The translations under genes and the position numbers were made by a program. This document shows positions 8,093-17,047 of a stretch of 64,000 nt of DNA, one piece after another. The stretch is from an uncultured Oscillospiraceae bacterium. Its GTDB lineage: Bacteria; Bacillota; Clostridia; Oscillospirales; Oscillospiraceae. The notes under the pieces were generated by a model that saw only the letters and a program-made list of their open reading frames with translations, was not told the DNA's origin and did not search any database. Position 1 is the first letter of the stretch. Each line of letters begins with the position of its first letter. Location: assembly GCA_934667815.1 (NCBI GenBank), contig CAKUMO010000006.1, positions 22,854-86,853 of the forward strand, read 5' to 3'.

Positions 8093-8971
8093 TTGATTCA
8101 AAGCATGACCGGCTACGGCCGCGCGGTGCAGACTCTGAACGGCCGCGAAATCACCGTGGAGCTTCGCTCCGTCAACAACCGCTTTCTCGATTGCAGCGTG
8201 CGCCTGCCCCGCGCTTTTTCCTATGCAGAGGACGCGCTGAAGCAGTGCGTCAAGGAGCACGTCAGCCGCGGCAAGGTCGATCTGTTCGTGACGGTCAACG
8301 TCACCGCAGACGAGAATGTCCGCATTTCCCTCAACCGGCCGGTGCTTGAGGGCTATCTTGAAGCGCTGCGTACCATCGCAAAGGACTATCAGGTGTGCGA
8401 CGACATCACTGCGACGGCGCTGACGCGCTTTCCCGATGTGTTCGTCGTGGAAAAGCAGGAGGAGGACGAGAAGGCTGTCATTGCCGACCTCGTTGCCGTC
8501 GCGCAGCAGGCGCTCGAGGCATTCAACCGTATGCGCCGTACCGAGGGCAAGGCGCTGGCCGCCGATCTGCGCAGCCGTGCCGCGACCATTCTTTCCTACA
8601 TTGCACGCGTGGAGGCACGCAGCCCTGTAACCGTGCAGGAATACCGCACGCGTCTGGAGAATAAAATGCGCGAGGTGCTCGAGAGCAAGACCATTGACGA
8701 AAGCCGCATCCTCACCGAGGCGGCGATCTTTGCCGATAAGATCGCGGTGGATGAGGAGACCGTCCGCCTACGCAGCCATCTGGCACAGATGGAAAAGCTG
8801 CTCGACGACGGCGGCAGCGTCGGCCGCAAGCTCGATTTCCTGCTGCAGGAGATGAACCGCGAGGCCAACACCATCGGCTCGAAGGGGAACGATCTGGAGC
8901 AGGCACGCAGCGTCGTGGAGATCAAGGCGGAGCTGGAAAAGATCCGTGAGCAGATCCAGAACATCGAATAA
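8093..8971 (+). CDS. yicC: YicC family endoribonuclease-like protein
   Basis: The 292-residue protein begins IQSMTGYGRA, the hallmark YicC start, and ends with the conserved LLQEMNREANTIGSKGND segment (DUF1732 region). E. coli YicC is an endoribonuclease affecting RyhB and related RNAs; in Firmicutes it lies upstream of remA and gmk exactly as here. The TTG at 8093 is chosen because AAAGGAGAGG lies just before it; an ATG at 8105 is the alternative. The conserved order yicC-remA-gmk-rpoZ supports the call. Confidence 0.9.
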   Translation: MIQSMTGYGRAVQTLNGREITVELRSVNNRFLDCSVRLPRAFSYAEDALKQCVKEHVSRGKVDLFVTVNVTADENVRISLNRPVLEGYLEALRTIAKDYQVCDDITATALTRFPDVFVVEKQEEDEKAVIADLVAVAQQALEAFNRMRRTEGKALAADLRSRAATILSYIARVEARSPVTVQEYRTRLENKMREVLESKTIDESRILTEAAIFADKIAVDEETVRLRSHLAQMEKLLDDGGSVGRKLDFLLQEMNREANTIGSKGNDLEQARSVVEIKAELEKIREQIQNIE

Positions 8972-8974
8972 GCC

Positions 8975-9247
8975 ATGAAGCTCATCAACATCGGATTCGG
9001 GAATATGGTCTCGTCCGACCGGCTTCTGACCATCGTCGGGCCGGATTCGCTGCCCGTCAAGCGGCTGGTGCAGGAGGCAAAGGATCGCGCGATGCTCATC
9101 GACGCCAGCTACGGCCGCAAGACGCGCGCCGTGCTCGTCATGGACACCGACCATGTGATCCTTTCGGCCATCCCGCCTGAGACCATTGCCAGACGCTTCG
9201 CCGGAGAACCGGACGAGGCAGGCTTGCAGGAGGAAGAAACATCATGA
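8975..9247 (+). CDS. remA: RemA/DUF370 DNA-binding regulator
   Basis: A 90-residue protein beginning [18 protein letters not shown], followed by [31 protein letters not shown], the RemA signature. In Bacillus RemA activates matrix and osmoprotectant genes through DNA wrapping; in other clostridia the same gene sits before gmk with no assigned target. The stop overlaps the gmk ATG (ATGA). Confidence 0.9.
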   Translation: MKLINIGFGNMVSSDRLLTIVGPDSLPVKRLVQEAKDRAMLIDASYGRKTRAVLVMDTDHVILSAIPPETIARRFAGEPDEAGLQEEETS

Positions 9248-9843
9248 AGCAGGGAAGAATCATCATTCTCTCCGGCCCGTCCGGAGTCGGAAAGGGCACG
9301 GTTCTGAAGCAGGTCATGCAATCGGACGACAGCCTGCGCTTTTCCGTCTCGGCTACGACGCGCCCCATTCGCCCAAATGAGGTTGACGGCGTGCATTATT
9401 TCTTTATGGATAAGGCGCACTTTGAAGGTATGATCGAGCGCGGCGAGCTGCTGGAGCACGCCAGCTATGCCGGAAATTACTACGGAACGCCCGAAAAGGC
9501 CGCCAATGACGCGCTGGCGCAGGGCGTGAGCGTGGTGCTCGAAATCGAGGTGCAGGGAGCCTTGCAGGTCATGCGCAGAAGACCGGATGCAATTTCGATC
9601 TTTGTCGCGCCGCCGTCCTTTGCCGAGCTGCGCCACAGACTGCTCACCCGCGGCGATACCGCGCCGGAGATCGCCGAGCGCCGCCTTGCCATTGCACGCG
9701 AGGAATGCCTTGCCGCCGAGCAATATCAATACATCGTCGTCAACGACACGGTGGAGCACGCCGCCGCGCAGATCCGCGCGATTCTTGCGGCGGAGGACTG
9801 CCGTTCGCAATATCGTTTCCAATCACTCAAGGAGGAACTTTAA
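9244..9843 (+). CDS. gmk: Guanylate kinase
   Basis: Converts GMP to GDP using ATP. The 199 residues contain the P-loop GPSGVGKGT (about 10-18), the GMP-binding [19 protein letters not shown] (about 36-55) and the lid Arg residues near [16 protein letters not shown]. It lies between remA and rpoZ, the standard Firmicutes order. An AAGGAGG near its end serves the next gene. Confidence 0.95.
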   Translation: MKQGRIIILSGPSGVGKGTVLKQVMQSDDSLRFSVSATTRPIRPNEVDGVHYFFMDKAHFEGMIERGELLEHASYAGNYYGTPEKAANDALAQGVSVVLEIEVQGALQVMRRRPDAISIFVAPPSFAELRHRLLTRGDTAPEIAERRLAIAREECLAAEQYQYIVVNDTVEHAAAQIRAILAAEDCRSQYRFQSLKEEL

Positions 9844-9844
9844 T

Positions 9845-10039
9845 ATGCTGTATCCTGCAATGTCCGAGCTGCTCAAGCACATCGACAGCCGCTATCTCAT
9901 GGTCAACGTCGTCGCACGCCGTGCACGTCAGATCTCCATCGAGTCCGAGACCTTCCACATTCCGCTCGAGGACAAGCCCGTCACGCTGGCCATCCGCGAG
10001 GTCGCCGAGGGCAAGCTGTCCGCAAAGGTGCGCGAGTAA
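9845..10039 (+). CDS. rpoZ: RNA polymerase omega subunit
   Basis: A 64-residue omega subunit, shorter than the E. coli protein (91) but normal for clostridia. It reads MLYPAMSELLKHIDSRYLMVNVVARRARQI, with the conserved RYxLVxxxAxRARQ helix that clamps beta-prime, and ends in a REVAEGKL segment. The ATG at 9845 follows AAGGAGGAAC closely. The usual clostridial coaBC gene between rpoZ and priA is absent. Confidence 0.9.
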   Translation: MLYPAMSELLKHIDSRYLMVNVVARRARQISIESETFHIPLEDKPVTLAIREVAEGKLSAKVRE

Positions 10040-10042
10040 GGC

Positions 10043-12487
10043 GTGATTGCGCAAATTGCCGTTTCTGCGGCGGTTTTTGCCATTGATAAGCCCTATGACT
10101 ACCGCATTCCGGAGGGAATGACGCTTGTGCCGGGACTGCGCGTGCGCGTGCCCTTCGGCAGGGCGAACAAGCCCACGGAGGGTGTCGTGCTGGCACTGGC
10201 AGAGGGCAGCGAGGAAAAGCTCAAGCCGGTGGCCGAGATGTTGGACGATGCGCCCGTGCTCTCGGAGCGTGAGCTGCATCTGGCCGCATTTCTGCGCGAG
10301 CGCTATTTCTGCACGTTTTATGACGCGATTAAGGCAATTTTGCCTGCGGGCGTGTGGTTTCGCGAAAAATGCCGGTATACGGTCGCTCCGGGGACGGACT
10401 GGCGCCATGCCGCCGCACGCCGGCCGGATGCGCTGGCCGTAATGCAGACACTCGAATCGCTGGGCGGCAGCGCAGAGCTGGAAACACTGCGCAAGCAGTT
10501 TTCTCCGGACGCGCTGGACGACGCGCTGCGCTATCTATTGAAGAAAAAGCTCGTTTCCTGCGACACGAATCACGCCCGCCGCGTGCACGATAAGACCGAG
10601 CGCATTGTCGGCCTCGGCGTTTCCGCAGAGGAGGCGCTGGCCTATGCGCAGACGAAGCGCCGCAGCGCGGCCATGCAGTGCGCCGTGCTGGAAATGCTCG
10701 CCGCGCTGGGCGAGTGTGCGGCCAAGGAGCTGTGCTATTTTACCGGCGCGACGAATGCGACGCTGAACCGTCTGGAACAGCTTGGCTATCTGGTCTCGCG
10801 AGAGCAGGAGGAGCTGCGCTGCAAAATTGCCGCACCCGACCGGCCTGCCGCGCCCATTGTGCTCAACGAGGAGCAGCAGGCGGCCTTCGACGGCCTTTCG
10901 GCGCAGTATGCGCAGGGAAAGCCCGGTGTGGCGCTGCTCTACGGTGTGACCGGCAGCGGCAAGACCTCGGTCTATCTGCGCCTCATTTCGCGCTGCCTCA
11001 CGGACGGCCGGTCAGCCGTTGTGCTGGTGCCGGAGATCGCGCTCACGCCGCAGCTTCTGTCGCTGTTTGCCGCGCACTTTGGGGAAAGAGTCGCCGTACT
11101 GCACAGCAGCCTGTCGATCGTCGAGCGCTACGACGCGTGGAAGCGCATCAGAAGCGGCGACGCCCGCGTGATTTTAGGCACGCGCTCTGCCGTCTTTGCA
11201 CCTGCGCAGAACCTCGGCCTGCTCATCGTGGACGAGGAGCAGGAGCACACCTATAAATCCGAAAATTCTCCGCGGTATCATGCGCGCGAGGTCGCGATCT
11301 ATCGCGGCGTGCAGGAGGGGGCGCTGGTGGTGCTCGGCTCTGCGACGCCCAGCGTTGAGACCATGTATCGCGCGAAGAAAGATATTTACCGCCTTTATAC
11401 CATGCACCGCCGCTACAACCGGCAGGCGCTCCCGTCGGTGGAGCTGGCCGATATGAAGCAGGAGCTGAAGTCCGGCAATCCGACGGCCATCAGCGAACCG
11501 CTGCTGCTTGCCCTGCGCGAGAACGTGAAAAACGGACAGCAGTCCATCCTTTTTCTCAACCGGCGCGGCACCAGCCGCATGATCGCCTGCGTGGACTGCG
11601 GGTATGTGCCCGTGTGCCCGGCGTGCAGCGTGAATCTGACCTATCACCATGCGAATAACCGGCTGATGTGCCATTACTGCGGCCGTTCCGAGCCGCTGCC
11701 CGTGCGCTGCCCGGTTTGCGGCGGCCACCTCAAGCAGATCGGCTTCGGTACGCAGAAGGTGCAGGAGCAGTTGGAGGCACTTTTGCCCGGCGTGCGGGTG
11801 CTGCGCATGGATGCGGACACGGTTTCCGCGACCAATACGCATGAAAAGCTCCTGCGCGAGTTTCAGGAGCAGCAGATTCCCATTCTGCTTGGCACGCAGA
11901 TGGTGACCAAGGGACTGAATTTTGAAAACGTGACGCTCGTGGGCGTGCTCGATGCGGATATGTCGCTCTATGTCGGCTCTTACAAGGCCACGGAGACGAC
12001 CTTCAGCATGATTACGCAGGTCGTAGGCCGCGCGGGACGCGGGGCACTCGGCGGACGGGCGCTCATTCAGACCATGACGCCGAGAAATCAGGTGCTGGAG
12101 CTGGCTGCGCAGCAGAATTACGACGCATTTTTCGAAAACGAGTTGCCGCTGCGCCGTGCACGCGGCTGCCCGCCATATCGTGACCTTTTGACCGTGACCT
12201 TTCACGGGCTGGATGAGCAGGAGGTCTGGCGCGGTGCGCAGGACTTCCGCCGAATGCTGCAAGCGCAGCTTGCTTCGCCGTTTTACAAGACAGAACAGGT
12301 CAGCCTGCTTGGCCCCGCGCCTGCGGCGGTCGCACGGGTCAACTACCGCTATCGCTGTCGGTTGACCCTGAGCTGCGTCAATACGCGCACGCTGCGCAGG
12401 CTCGTGGCCTATTGCATGCAGGAATTTGCAAAGAATCGAAAATACCGCGCCGTCGGCGTGTTTGCCGACGTGAACAGCGACGAATGA
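10043..12487 (+). CDS. priA: Primosomal protein N' (replication restart helicase PriA)
   Basis: Superfamily 2 DNA helicase that reloads the replisome at stalled forks. The 814 residues contain an N-terminal 3'-end-binding domain, Walker A GVTGSGKT (about residue 303), the Walker B/DEAD-type box LLIVDEEQEHTYKSE, and eight zinc-binding Cys in four CxxC pairs (CVDCG, CPAC, CHYCG, CPVCGG). It starts with GTG, three bases after the rpoZ stop. The C-terminal domain (RRARGCPPYRDLLTVTFHG) is complete. Confidence 0.95.
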   Translation: MIAQIAVSAAVFAIDKPYDYRIPEGMTLVPGLRVRVPFGRANKPTEGVVLALAEGSEEKLKPVAEMLDDAPVLSERELHLAAFLRERYFCTFYDAIKAILPAGVWFREKCRYTVAPGTDWRHAAARRPDALAVMQTLESLGGSAELETLRKQFSPDALDDALRYLLKKKLVSCDTNHARRVHDKTERIVGLGVSAEEALAYAQTKRRSAAMQCAVLEMLAALGECAAKELCYFTGATNATLNRLEQLGYLVSREQEELRCKIAAPDRPAAPIVLNEEQQAAFDGLSAQYAQGKPGVALLYGVTGSGKTSVYLRLISRCLTDGRSAVVLVPEIALTPQLLSLFAAHFGERVAVLHSSLSIVERYDAWKRIRSGDARVILGTRSAVFAPAQNLGLLIVDEEQEHTYKSENSPRYHAREVAIYRGVQEGALVVLGSATPSVETMYRAKKDIYRLYTMHRRYNRQALPSVELADMKQELKSGNPTAISEPLLLALRENVKNGQQSILFLNRRGTSRMIACVDCGYVPVCPACSVNLTYHHANNRLMCHYCGRSEPLPVRCPVCGGHLKQIGFGTQKVQEQLEALLPGVRVLRMDADTVSATNTHEKLLREFQEQQIPILLGTQMVTKGLNFENVTLVGVLDADMSLYVGSYKATETTFSMITQVVGRAGRGALGGRALIQTMTPRNQVLELAAQQNYDAFFENELPLRRARGCPPYRDLLTVTFHGLDEQEVWRGAQDFRRMLQAQLASPFYKTEQVSLLGPAPAAVARVNYRYRCRLTLSCVNTRTLRRLVAYCMQEFAKNRKYRAVGVFADVNSDE

Positions 12488-12498
12488 AGGGATTTACC

Positions 12499-12996
12499 AT
12501 GGCACTTAGAAGAATTCTCACCGCCGAGGACCCGGCACTGCACAAGGTCTGCCGCCCTGTGACCAAATTTGACGACAAGCTAGGCACGCTGCTCGACGAT
12601 ATGGCCGAGACGGTGGTCGATGCCAACGGCGTCGGCCTTGCCGCGCCGCAGATCGGCATTCTGCGCCGGATCGTCGTGATCGATCTGGGCGAGGAGATCG
12701 TGGAGCTGGTCAATCCGGAGATCGTCGAGACCTCCGGCGAGCAGGACGGCATGGAGGGCTGCCTGAGCGTTCCGGGCGAGTACTGGATGGTCAAGCGGCC
12801 GAATTATGCCAAGGTGCGCGCACAGGATCGTAACGGCGAGTGGTTCGAGTTGGAGGGTGAGGAGCTGATCGCGCGCTGCATCTGCCACGAATGCGACCAC
12901 CTCGACGGCCATCTTTACACCGAAATTGCCTATCACAAGCTCACCGACGAGGAGATCGAGGCTATGCACGGCGGTGCGGAGGATGAGGAAGCATGA
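12499..12996 (+). CDS. def: Peptide deformylase
   Basis: Removes the formyl group from new proteins. All three motifs are present: GVGLAAPQ (about 43-50), EGCLSVP (about 87-93, metal Cys) and HECDHLDG (about 130-137, metal His and catalytic Glu). At 165 residues it is a type 1 enzyme. The ATG at 12499 is preferred (GAAGGG seven bases upstream); an ATG at 12484 overlapping the priA stop is possible. It is paired with fmt by an ATGA overlap, so formylation and deformylation are coexpressed. Confidence 0.95.
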   Translation: MALRRILTAEDPALHKVCRPVTKFDDKLGTLLDDMAETVVDANGVGLAAPQIGILRRIVVIDLGEEIVELVNPEIVETSGEQDGMEGCLSVPGEYWMVKRPNYAKVRAQDRNGEWFELEGEELIARCICHECDHLDGHLYTEIAYHKLTDEEIEAMHGGAEDEEA

Positions 12997-13907
12997 GAGT
13001 CGTCTTTATGGGAACGCCCGACATCTCCGCGACCTGCTTAAAGCGCCTGATTGCGGAGCACTTTGATGTGGTCGGCGTTTATACCAAGCCGGATATGCCG
13101 AAGAACCGCGGCATGAAGCTCGTCATGTCCGATACGAAGCTCTGCGCACTTGAGGCGGGACTGACGGTTTATCAGCCGGCGACCTTCCGCGACGATGCCG
13201 TTGTGGAGGAGCTGCGGGCGCTGAAGCCGGACGTCATCGCCGTGGTCGCCTATGGGAAGATCCTGCCGCAGCGCGTGCTGGACATTCCGCGCCTCGGCTG
13301 CATCAACATCCATGCAAGCGTCCTGCCGGAGCTGCGCGGCTCGGGGCCGGTGCAGTGGGCGATTTTGAACGGGATGGACGAGACCGGCGTGACCGCAATG
13401 TATATGTCCGCCGGGATGGACGAGGGCGACATCATCGAGATTCGCAAAACGCCCATCGAGCCTTATGAAAATGCGCAGAGCCTGCTCGACCGTCTGGCCG
13501 AGATCGGTGGGGAGCTGTTGTGCGACACGCTGCGCGCCGTGCAGGCAGGGACGGTTACGCGCACACCGCAGGACAACGAAAAAGCGACCTATGCGCCCAT
13601 GCTGACCAAGGCGCTGTGCCCCATCGACTGGACGAGGTCCATGCGCCAGATCGTCGATCAGGTACGCGGCCTTGACCCGTGGCCGGTGGCGACGGCGGAG
13701 CTGGGCGGCACGCATTTTAAGATCTACTCCGTCCGACCGACGGACAAGCCGACGGATAAACAGCCCGGAACGCCCGTGGCGCTGACGAAGCGTGCACTGG
13801 AGGTCGCCTGCGGCAACGGCGTTCTTGAAATACTGGAATTGCAGGCCGACGGCGGCAAGCGCATGCGCGCCCCGGACTATTTCCGCGGCCATCCCATCGT
13901 CCTATGA
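12993..13907 (+). CDS. fmt: Methionyl-tRNA formyltransferase
   Basis: Transfers formyl from 10-formyl-THF to initiator Met-tRNA. The 304 residues open with MRVVFMGTPDISATCLKRL, carry the catalytic segment NIHASVLPELRGSGPVQWAI (Asn/His about 106-108), then the catalytic Asp region GMDEGDII, and finish with the C-terminal tRNA-binding domain. It starts on the def stop and overlaps rsmB by ATGA. Confidence 0.95.
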   Translation: MRVVFMGTPDISATCLKRLIAEHFDVVGVYTKPDMPKNRGMKLVMSDTKLCALEAGLTVYQPATFRDDAVVEELRALKPDVIAVVAYGKILPQRVLDIPRLGCINIHASVLPELRGSGPVQWAILNGMDETGVTAMYMSAGMDEGDIIEIRKTPIEPYENAQSLLDRLAEIGGELLCDTLRAVQAGTVTRTPQDNEKATYAPMLTKALCPIDWTRSMRQIVDQVRGLDPWPVATAELGGTHFKIYSVRPTDKPTDKQPGTPVALTKRALEVACGNGVLEILELQADGGKRMRAPDYFRGHPIVL

Positions 13908-15196
13908 CGGGCAGAGACGCTGCGCTGCGTGCGCTTCTAGCCTGCCGGAAAAGCGGCGCGTGGTCGGACGGCGCACTCAAGGAGCTGCTGCGCGGCATGG
14001 AGCGGAGAGAGGCTGCGCTGGCCAGCAGGCTTTGCTACGGCGTGCTGCAAAACCGCATGCTGCTGGACTGGCAGCTTGCGCGGTTTACAAGGCTCGAGAA
14101 ATTGCAGCCCGCGGTGCATGAAATTCTGCGTCTTGCGCTATATCAACTGACACTGGCAGATAAAATTCCGGCCTCTGCTGCCGTGAACGAGGCTGTGGAG
14201 CAGACCAAGCGCTTTGCCAATCCGCAGGCAGCACGGCTGGTCAACGCCGTGCTGCGCAATGCGCTGCGTGCGCAGCCGCTTCCGCAGCCGGAGAGCCTGA
14301 GCGTGAAATACAGCCACCCGCAGGAATTGACCGAACTTTTTCTTGAGCAATTTGGCCCGGAAACCACGGAAACGCTCTTAAAAAGTCACAACGAAGCGCC
14401 GCAGACCGTATTGCAGATCAACCTCCTGCGCACTACGACACAGGAGGTTATGAAAGCACTGCTTGGAGCCAACGTGGAATGCAGCGTCCATCCGTGGCTG
14501 CCGGACTGCCTGACCGTGCGCGGTACGGGCAGCTTGGAGCAGCTTGCGGCGTTTGAACAGGGACTACTCTATGTGCAGGACGCGGCGGCGCGGCTGGCGG
14601 TCGAGGCTGCCGGGTTAGAGCCGGATATGCGCGTGCTGGACTGCTGTGCCGCACCGGGCGGAAAGAGCTTTGCCGCGGCGATCGCGATGCAGAATCGCGG
14701 GAGTATCACTTCGTGTGATATTCACCCGCATAAATTGCAGCTTATCGAGCGCGGCGCCGCGCGGCTGGGTATCTCAATTTTACAGACACGTTTGCAGGAT
14801 GCCTCCAAGCCCGTGCCTGAATGGGAAAACGTCATGGATGCGGTGCTGGCCGATGTGCCGTGCTCCGGCCTCGGCGTTATCCGCAAGAAGCCGGACATTC
14901 GCTATAAAAACCTCGCGCAGACCGAGCGCCTGCCGGAGATCCAGCTTGCGATCCTGCGGCAGCAGGCACACTACGTCAAACCCGGCGGCGTGCTGCTTTA
15001 CAGCACCTGCACGATTCTGAAACGTGAAAACGAGGAGGTTGTGCAGGCATTCTTGCGGGATGATCCGCAGTTTTCTGCGGAAACCGTTCATTTTCCGCAA
15101 AACTCCGGCATTCCGGACGGAGCGATGACCACGCTCTTGCCATGTACGCACGGAACGGACGGATTTTTCATCTGTAAACTCAGGAGGAAGCCTTGA
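13904..15196 (+). CDS. rsmB: 16S rRNA m5C967 methyltransferase RsmB
   Basis: N-terminal NusB-like RNA-binding domain (about 1-135) and a C-terminal Rossmann methyltransferase. SAM motif I is LDCCAAPGGKSF (about 245-256), followed by DVPCSGLGVIRKKPDIR with one active-site Cys, and the second Cys in YSTCTI. The 430 residues match the family. It overlaps fmt by four bases and rlmN by four bases (TTGA). The fmt-rsmB-rlmN-phosphatase-kinase-rsgA order is typical for Firmicutes. Confidence 0.95.
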   Translation: MTGRDAALRALLACRKSGAWSDGALKELLRGMERREAALASRLCYGVLQNRMLLDWQLARFTRLEKLQPAVHEILRLALYQLTLADKIPASAAVNEAVEQTKRFANPQAARLVNAVLRNALRAQPLPQPESLSVKYSHPQELTELFLEQFGPETTETLLKSHNEAPQTVLQINLLRTTTQEVMKALLGANVECSVHPWLPDCLTVRGTGSLEQLAAFEQGLLYVQDAAARLAVEAAGLEPDMRVLDCCAAPGGKSFAAAIAMQNRGSITSCDIHPHKLQLIERGAARLGISILQTRLQDASKPVPEWENVMDAVLADVPCSGLGVIRKKPDIRYKNLAQTERLPEIQLAILRQQAHYVKPGGVLLYSTCTILKRENEEVVQAFLRDDPQFSAETVHFPQNSGIPDGAMTTLLPCTHGTDGFFICKLRRKP

Positions 15197-16230
15197 AAGA
15201 CATCAAATCCATGACCCTTGAGGAGCTGACGCAGGAGCTTGCCGCGCTCGGCGAGCCGGCCTTCCGCGCCGGCCAGGTCTATCAGTGGATGCACCGCGGC
15301 GCGCGCAGCTTCGACGAAATGACGAATCTTTCCAAGCCGCTGCGCGAGCGCCTGAAGGCCGAATATGCGCTCACACCGCCGGAGGTCGCACGAAAGCTCG
15401 TTTCGGCCAAGGACGGCACGATCAAGTATCTCTGGCGCCTGTCTGACGGCAACTGCGTCGAGAGCGTCCTCATGCGTTACCACCACGGCAACACCGTGTG
15501 TATCTCCTCGGAGGTCGGCTGCGCGATGGGCTGCGCCTTCTGCGCGTCCACAAAGGGCGGCCTTGTGCGCAGGCTCACGCCTGCGGAAATGCTCGATCAG
15601 GTGCTGTTCACGCAGCTCGATTCCGGCCTTCCGGTGTCGAACATCGTGCTCATGGGCATCGGAGAGCCGCTGGATAATTATGATACCGTAGTGCGCTTTC
15701 TGACGCTTGTGAACTCGGAAAAGGGCATGAATATCGGCATGCGACACATCAGCCTGTCCACCTGCGGTCTGGTCGACCGGATCGAGCGGCTCGCGGAGGA
15801 GGACTTGCAGCTCACGCTGTCGGTCTCCCTGCACGCACCGTGCAACGAGATCCGCAGCACCATCATGCCGATCAACCGGCGCTATCCCGTCGAGGCGCTG
15901 CTGACGGCGTGCCGGCATTATTTTGAAAAAACAGGAAGAAGAATTTCCTTTGAATATGCGATGATCCGGGATGTCAACGACTCTGCCGAGATGGCCGAGC
16001 TGCTTGCAAAGCGGCTGCGTGGCATTGCGGCGCATGTGAATCTCATCCCGCTGAATAACATCGAAGAAAGCCCGCTCAAGCCGAGCCTGCCTGCGACCGT
16101 TCTGGCCTTTCAGAAGGCGCTCGAGGCGCACGGCATCCCCGCGACGGTGCGCCGGACGCTGGGCAGCGACATCAACGCTTCGTGCGGGCAGCTAAGAAGA
16201 AAATACGAACTTGGCGGAAAGGGGTGCTGA
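15193..16230 (+). CDS. rlmN: Dual-specificity 23S rRNA (A2503)/tRNA (A37) methyltransferase RlmN
   Basis: Radical-SAM enzyme that makes 2-methyladenosine. The cluster motif is CAMGCAFC (CX3CX2C, about 113-120). Also present are GMGEPLDNYD-type spacing (seen as MGIGEPLDNYD) and the C-terminal Cys in GSDINASCGQLR that forms the methyl-cysteine/thioradical intermediate. The start is TTG with a strong AGGAGGAAG, overlapping the rsmB stop. It depends on Fe-S assembly (isc genes at 27-29 kb). Confidence 0.95.
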   Translation: MKDIKSMTLEELTQELAALGEPAFRAGQVYQWMHRGARSFDEMTNLSKPLRERLKAEYALTPPEVARKLVSAKDGTIKYLWRLSDGNCVESVLMRYHHGNTVCISSEVGCAMGCAFCASTKGGLVRRLTPAEMLDQVLFTQLDSGLPVSNIVLMGIGEPLDNYDTVVRFLTLVNSEKGMNIGMRHISLSTCGLVDRIERLAEEDLQLTLSVSLHAPCNEIRSTIMPINRRYPVEALLTACRHYFEKTGRRISFEYAMIRDVNDSAEMAELLAKRLRGIAAHVNLIPLNNIEESPLKPSLPATVLAFQKALEAHGIPATVRRTLGSDINASCGQLRRKYELGGKGC

Positions 16231-16231
16231 G

Positions 16232-16966
16232 ATGGAGGCATGGGGACTGTCGGACACCGGCAATGTCCGCAAGCAAAATCAGGATTACTACCGAATCGAG
16301 CAGTTCACGGGCGGTGCGCTTCTGGCCGTGGTCTGCGACGGCATGGGCGGTGCCAAGGCGGGCAATGTTGCAAGCAAGCTCGCCTGCGAGGTGTTCGCAG
16401 GAGAGGTCAAACGCTCCTTCCGGCCGGAAAAATCGCCCAAGGAACAGGAGAGCATGCTGCGCGAGGCGGCTGCGCTGGCCAATCGCTCGGTGTTTGAGCA
16501 TTCGCAGCTCAGCGAGGAATTTTCCGGCATGGGCACGACGCTCGTCGCGGTGCTGATCCTCAAGAGCCTGAGCGCGTTGGTTCTCAACATCGGAGACAGC
16601 CGCGCGTATCTGCTCAATTCCGACGGCGTTCGCTGCGTCACGGTCGATCATTCTCTTGTGGAGCTGATGGTGCAGCGAGGCGAGATCACGCCCGAGCAGG
16701 CGAAAAATCATCCCGGCAAAAACCTCATCACGCGCGCCGTCGGCACCGAGCCGCAGGTGAGTGCGGATGTGTTCCCGCTCCAGCTCGGAAAAAACGACTG
16801 CATTCTCCTGTGTTCGGACGGCCTTTCCAACCAGATGGCCGATCAGGAGATCCTGTTTGAGGTCATCCACGGTGCGCATAAGTCCGACTGCTGCCAGCGG
16901 CTCTTGCAGATCGCAAAGGAGCGCGGCGCACCGGACAATGTGACCTCGGTATTGATCGCAGTTTAA
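16232..16966 (+). CDS. prpC: PP2C-family Ser/Thr protein phosphatase (PrpC/Stp)
   Basis: A 244-residue phosphatase opposing the PASTA kinase encoded next. Metal-binding motifs are NQDYY (near residue 20), VCDGMGGAKAGNVAS (about 38-52), GTTLVAV, NIGDSRAYL and LCSDGLSNQ, plus the final GAPDNVTSVL. The ATG at 16232 has GGAAAGGGG upstream; an in-frame TTG at 16211 would add seven unconserved residues. It sits directly before the kinase gene, the invariant Firmicutes pairing. Confidence 0.95.
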   Translation: MEAWGLSDTGNVRKQNQDYYRIEQFTGGALLAVVCDGMGGAKAGNVASKLACEVFAGEVKRSFRPEKSPKEQESMLREAAALANRSVFEHSQLSEEFSGMGTTLVAVLILKSLSALVLNIGDSRAYLLNSDGVRCVTVDHSLVELMVQRGEITPEQAKNHPGKNLITRAVGTEPQVSADVFPLQLGKNDCILLCSDGLSNQMADQEILFEVIHGAHKSDCCQRLLQIAKERGAPDNVTSVLIAV

Positions 16967-17047
16967 TTGAAAGCAGCGTCGCTTATTTGCGGCAGGTTAT
17001 TTCGGTCTTCGTTCACCGACGAGAACGAACAGCGGATAGGAGTTAGT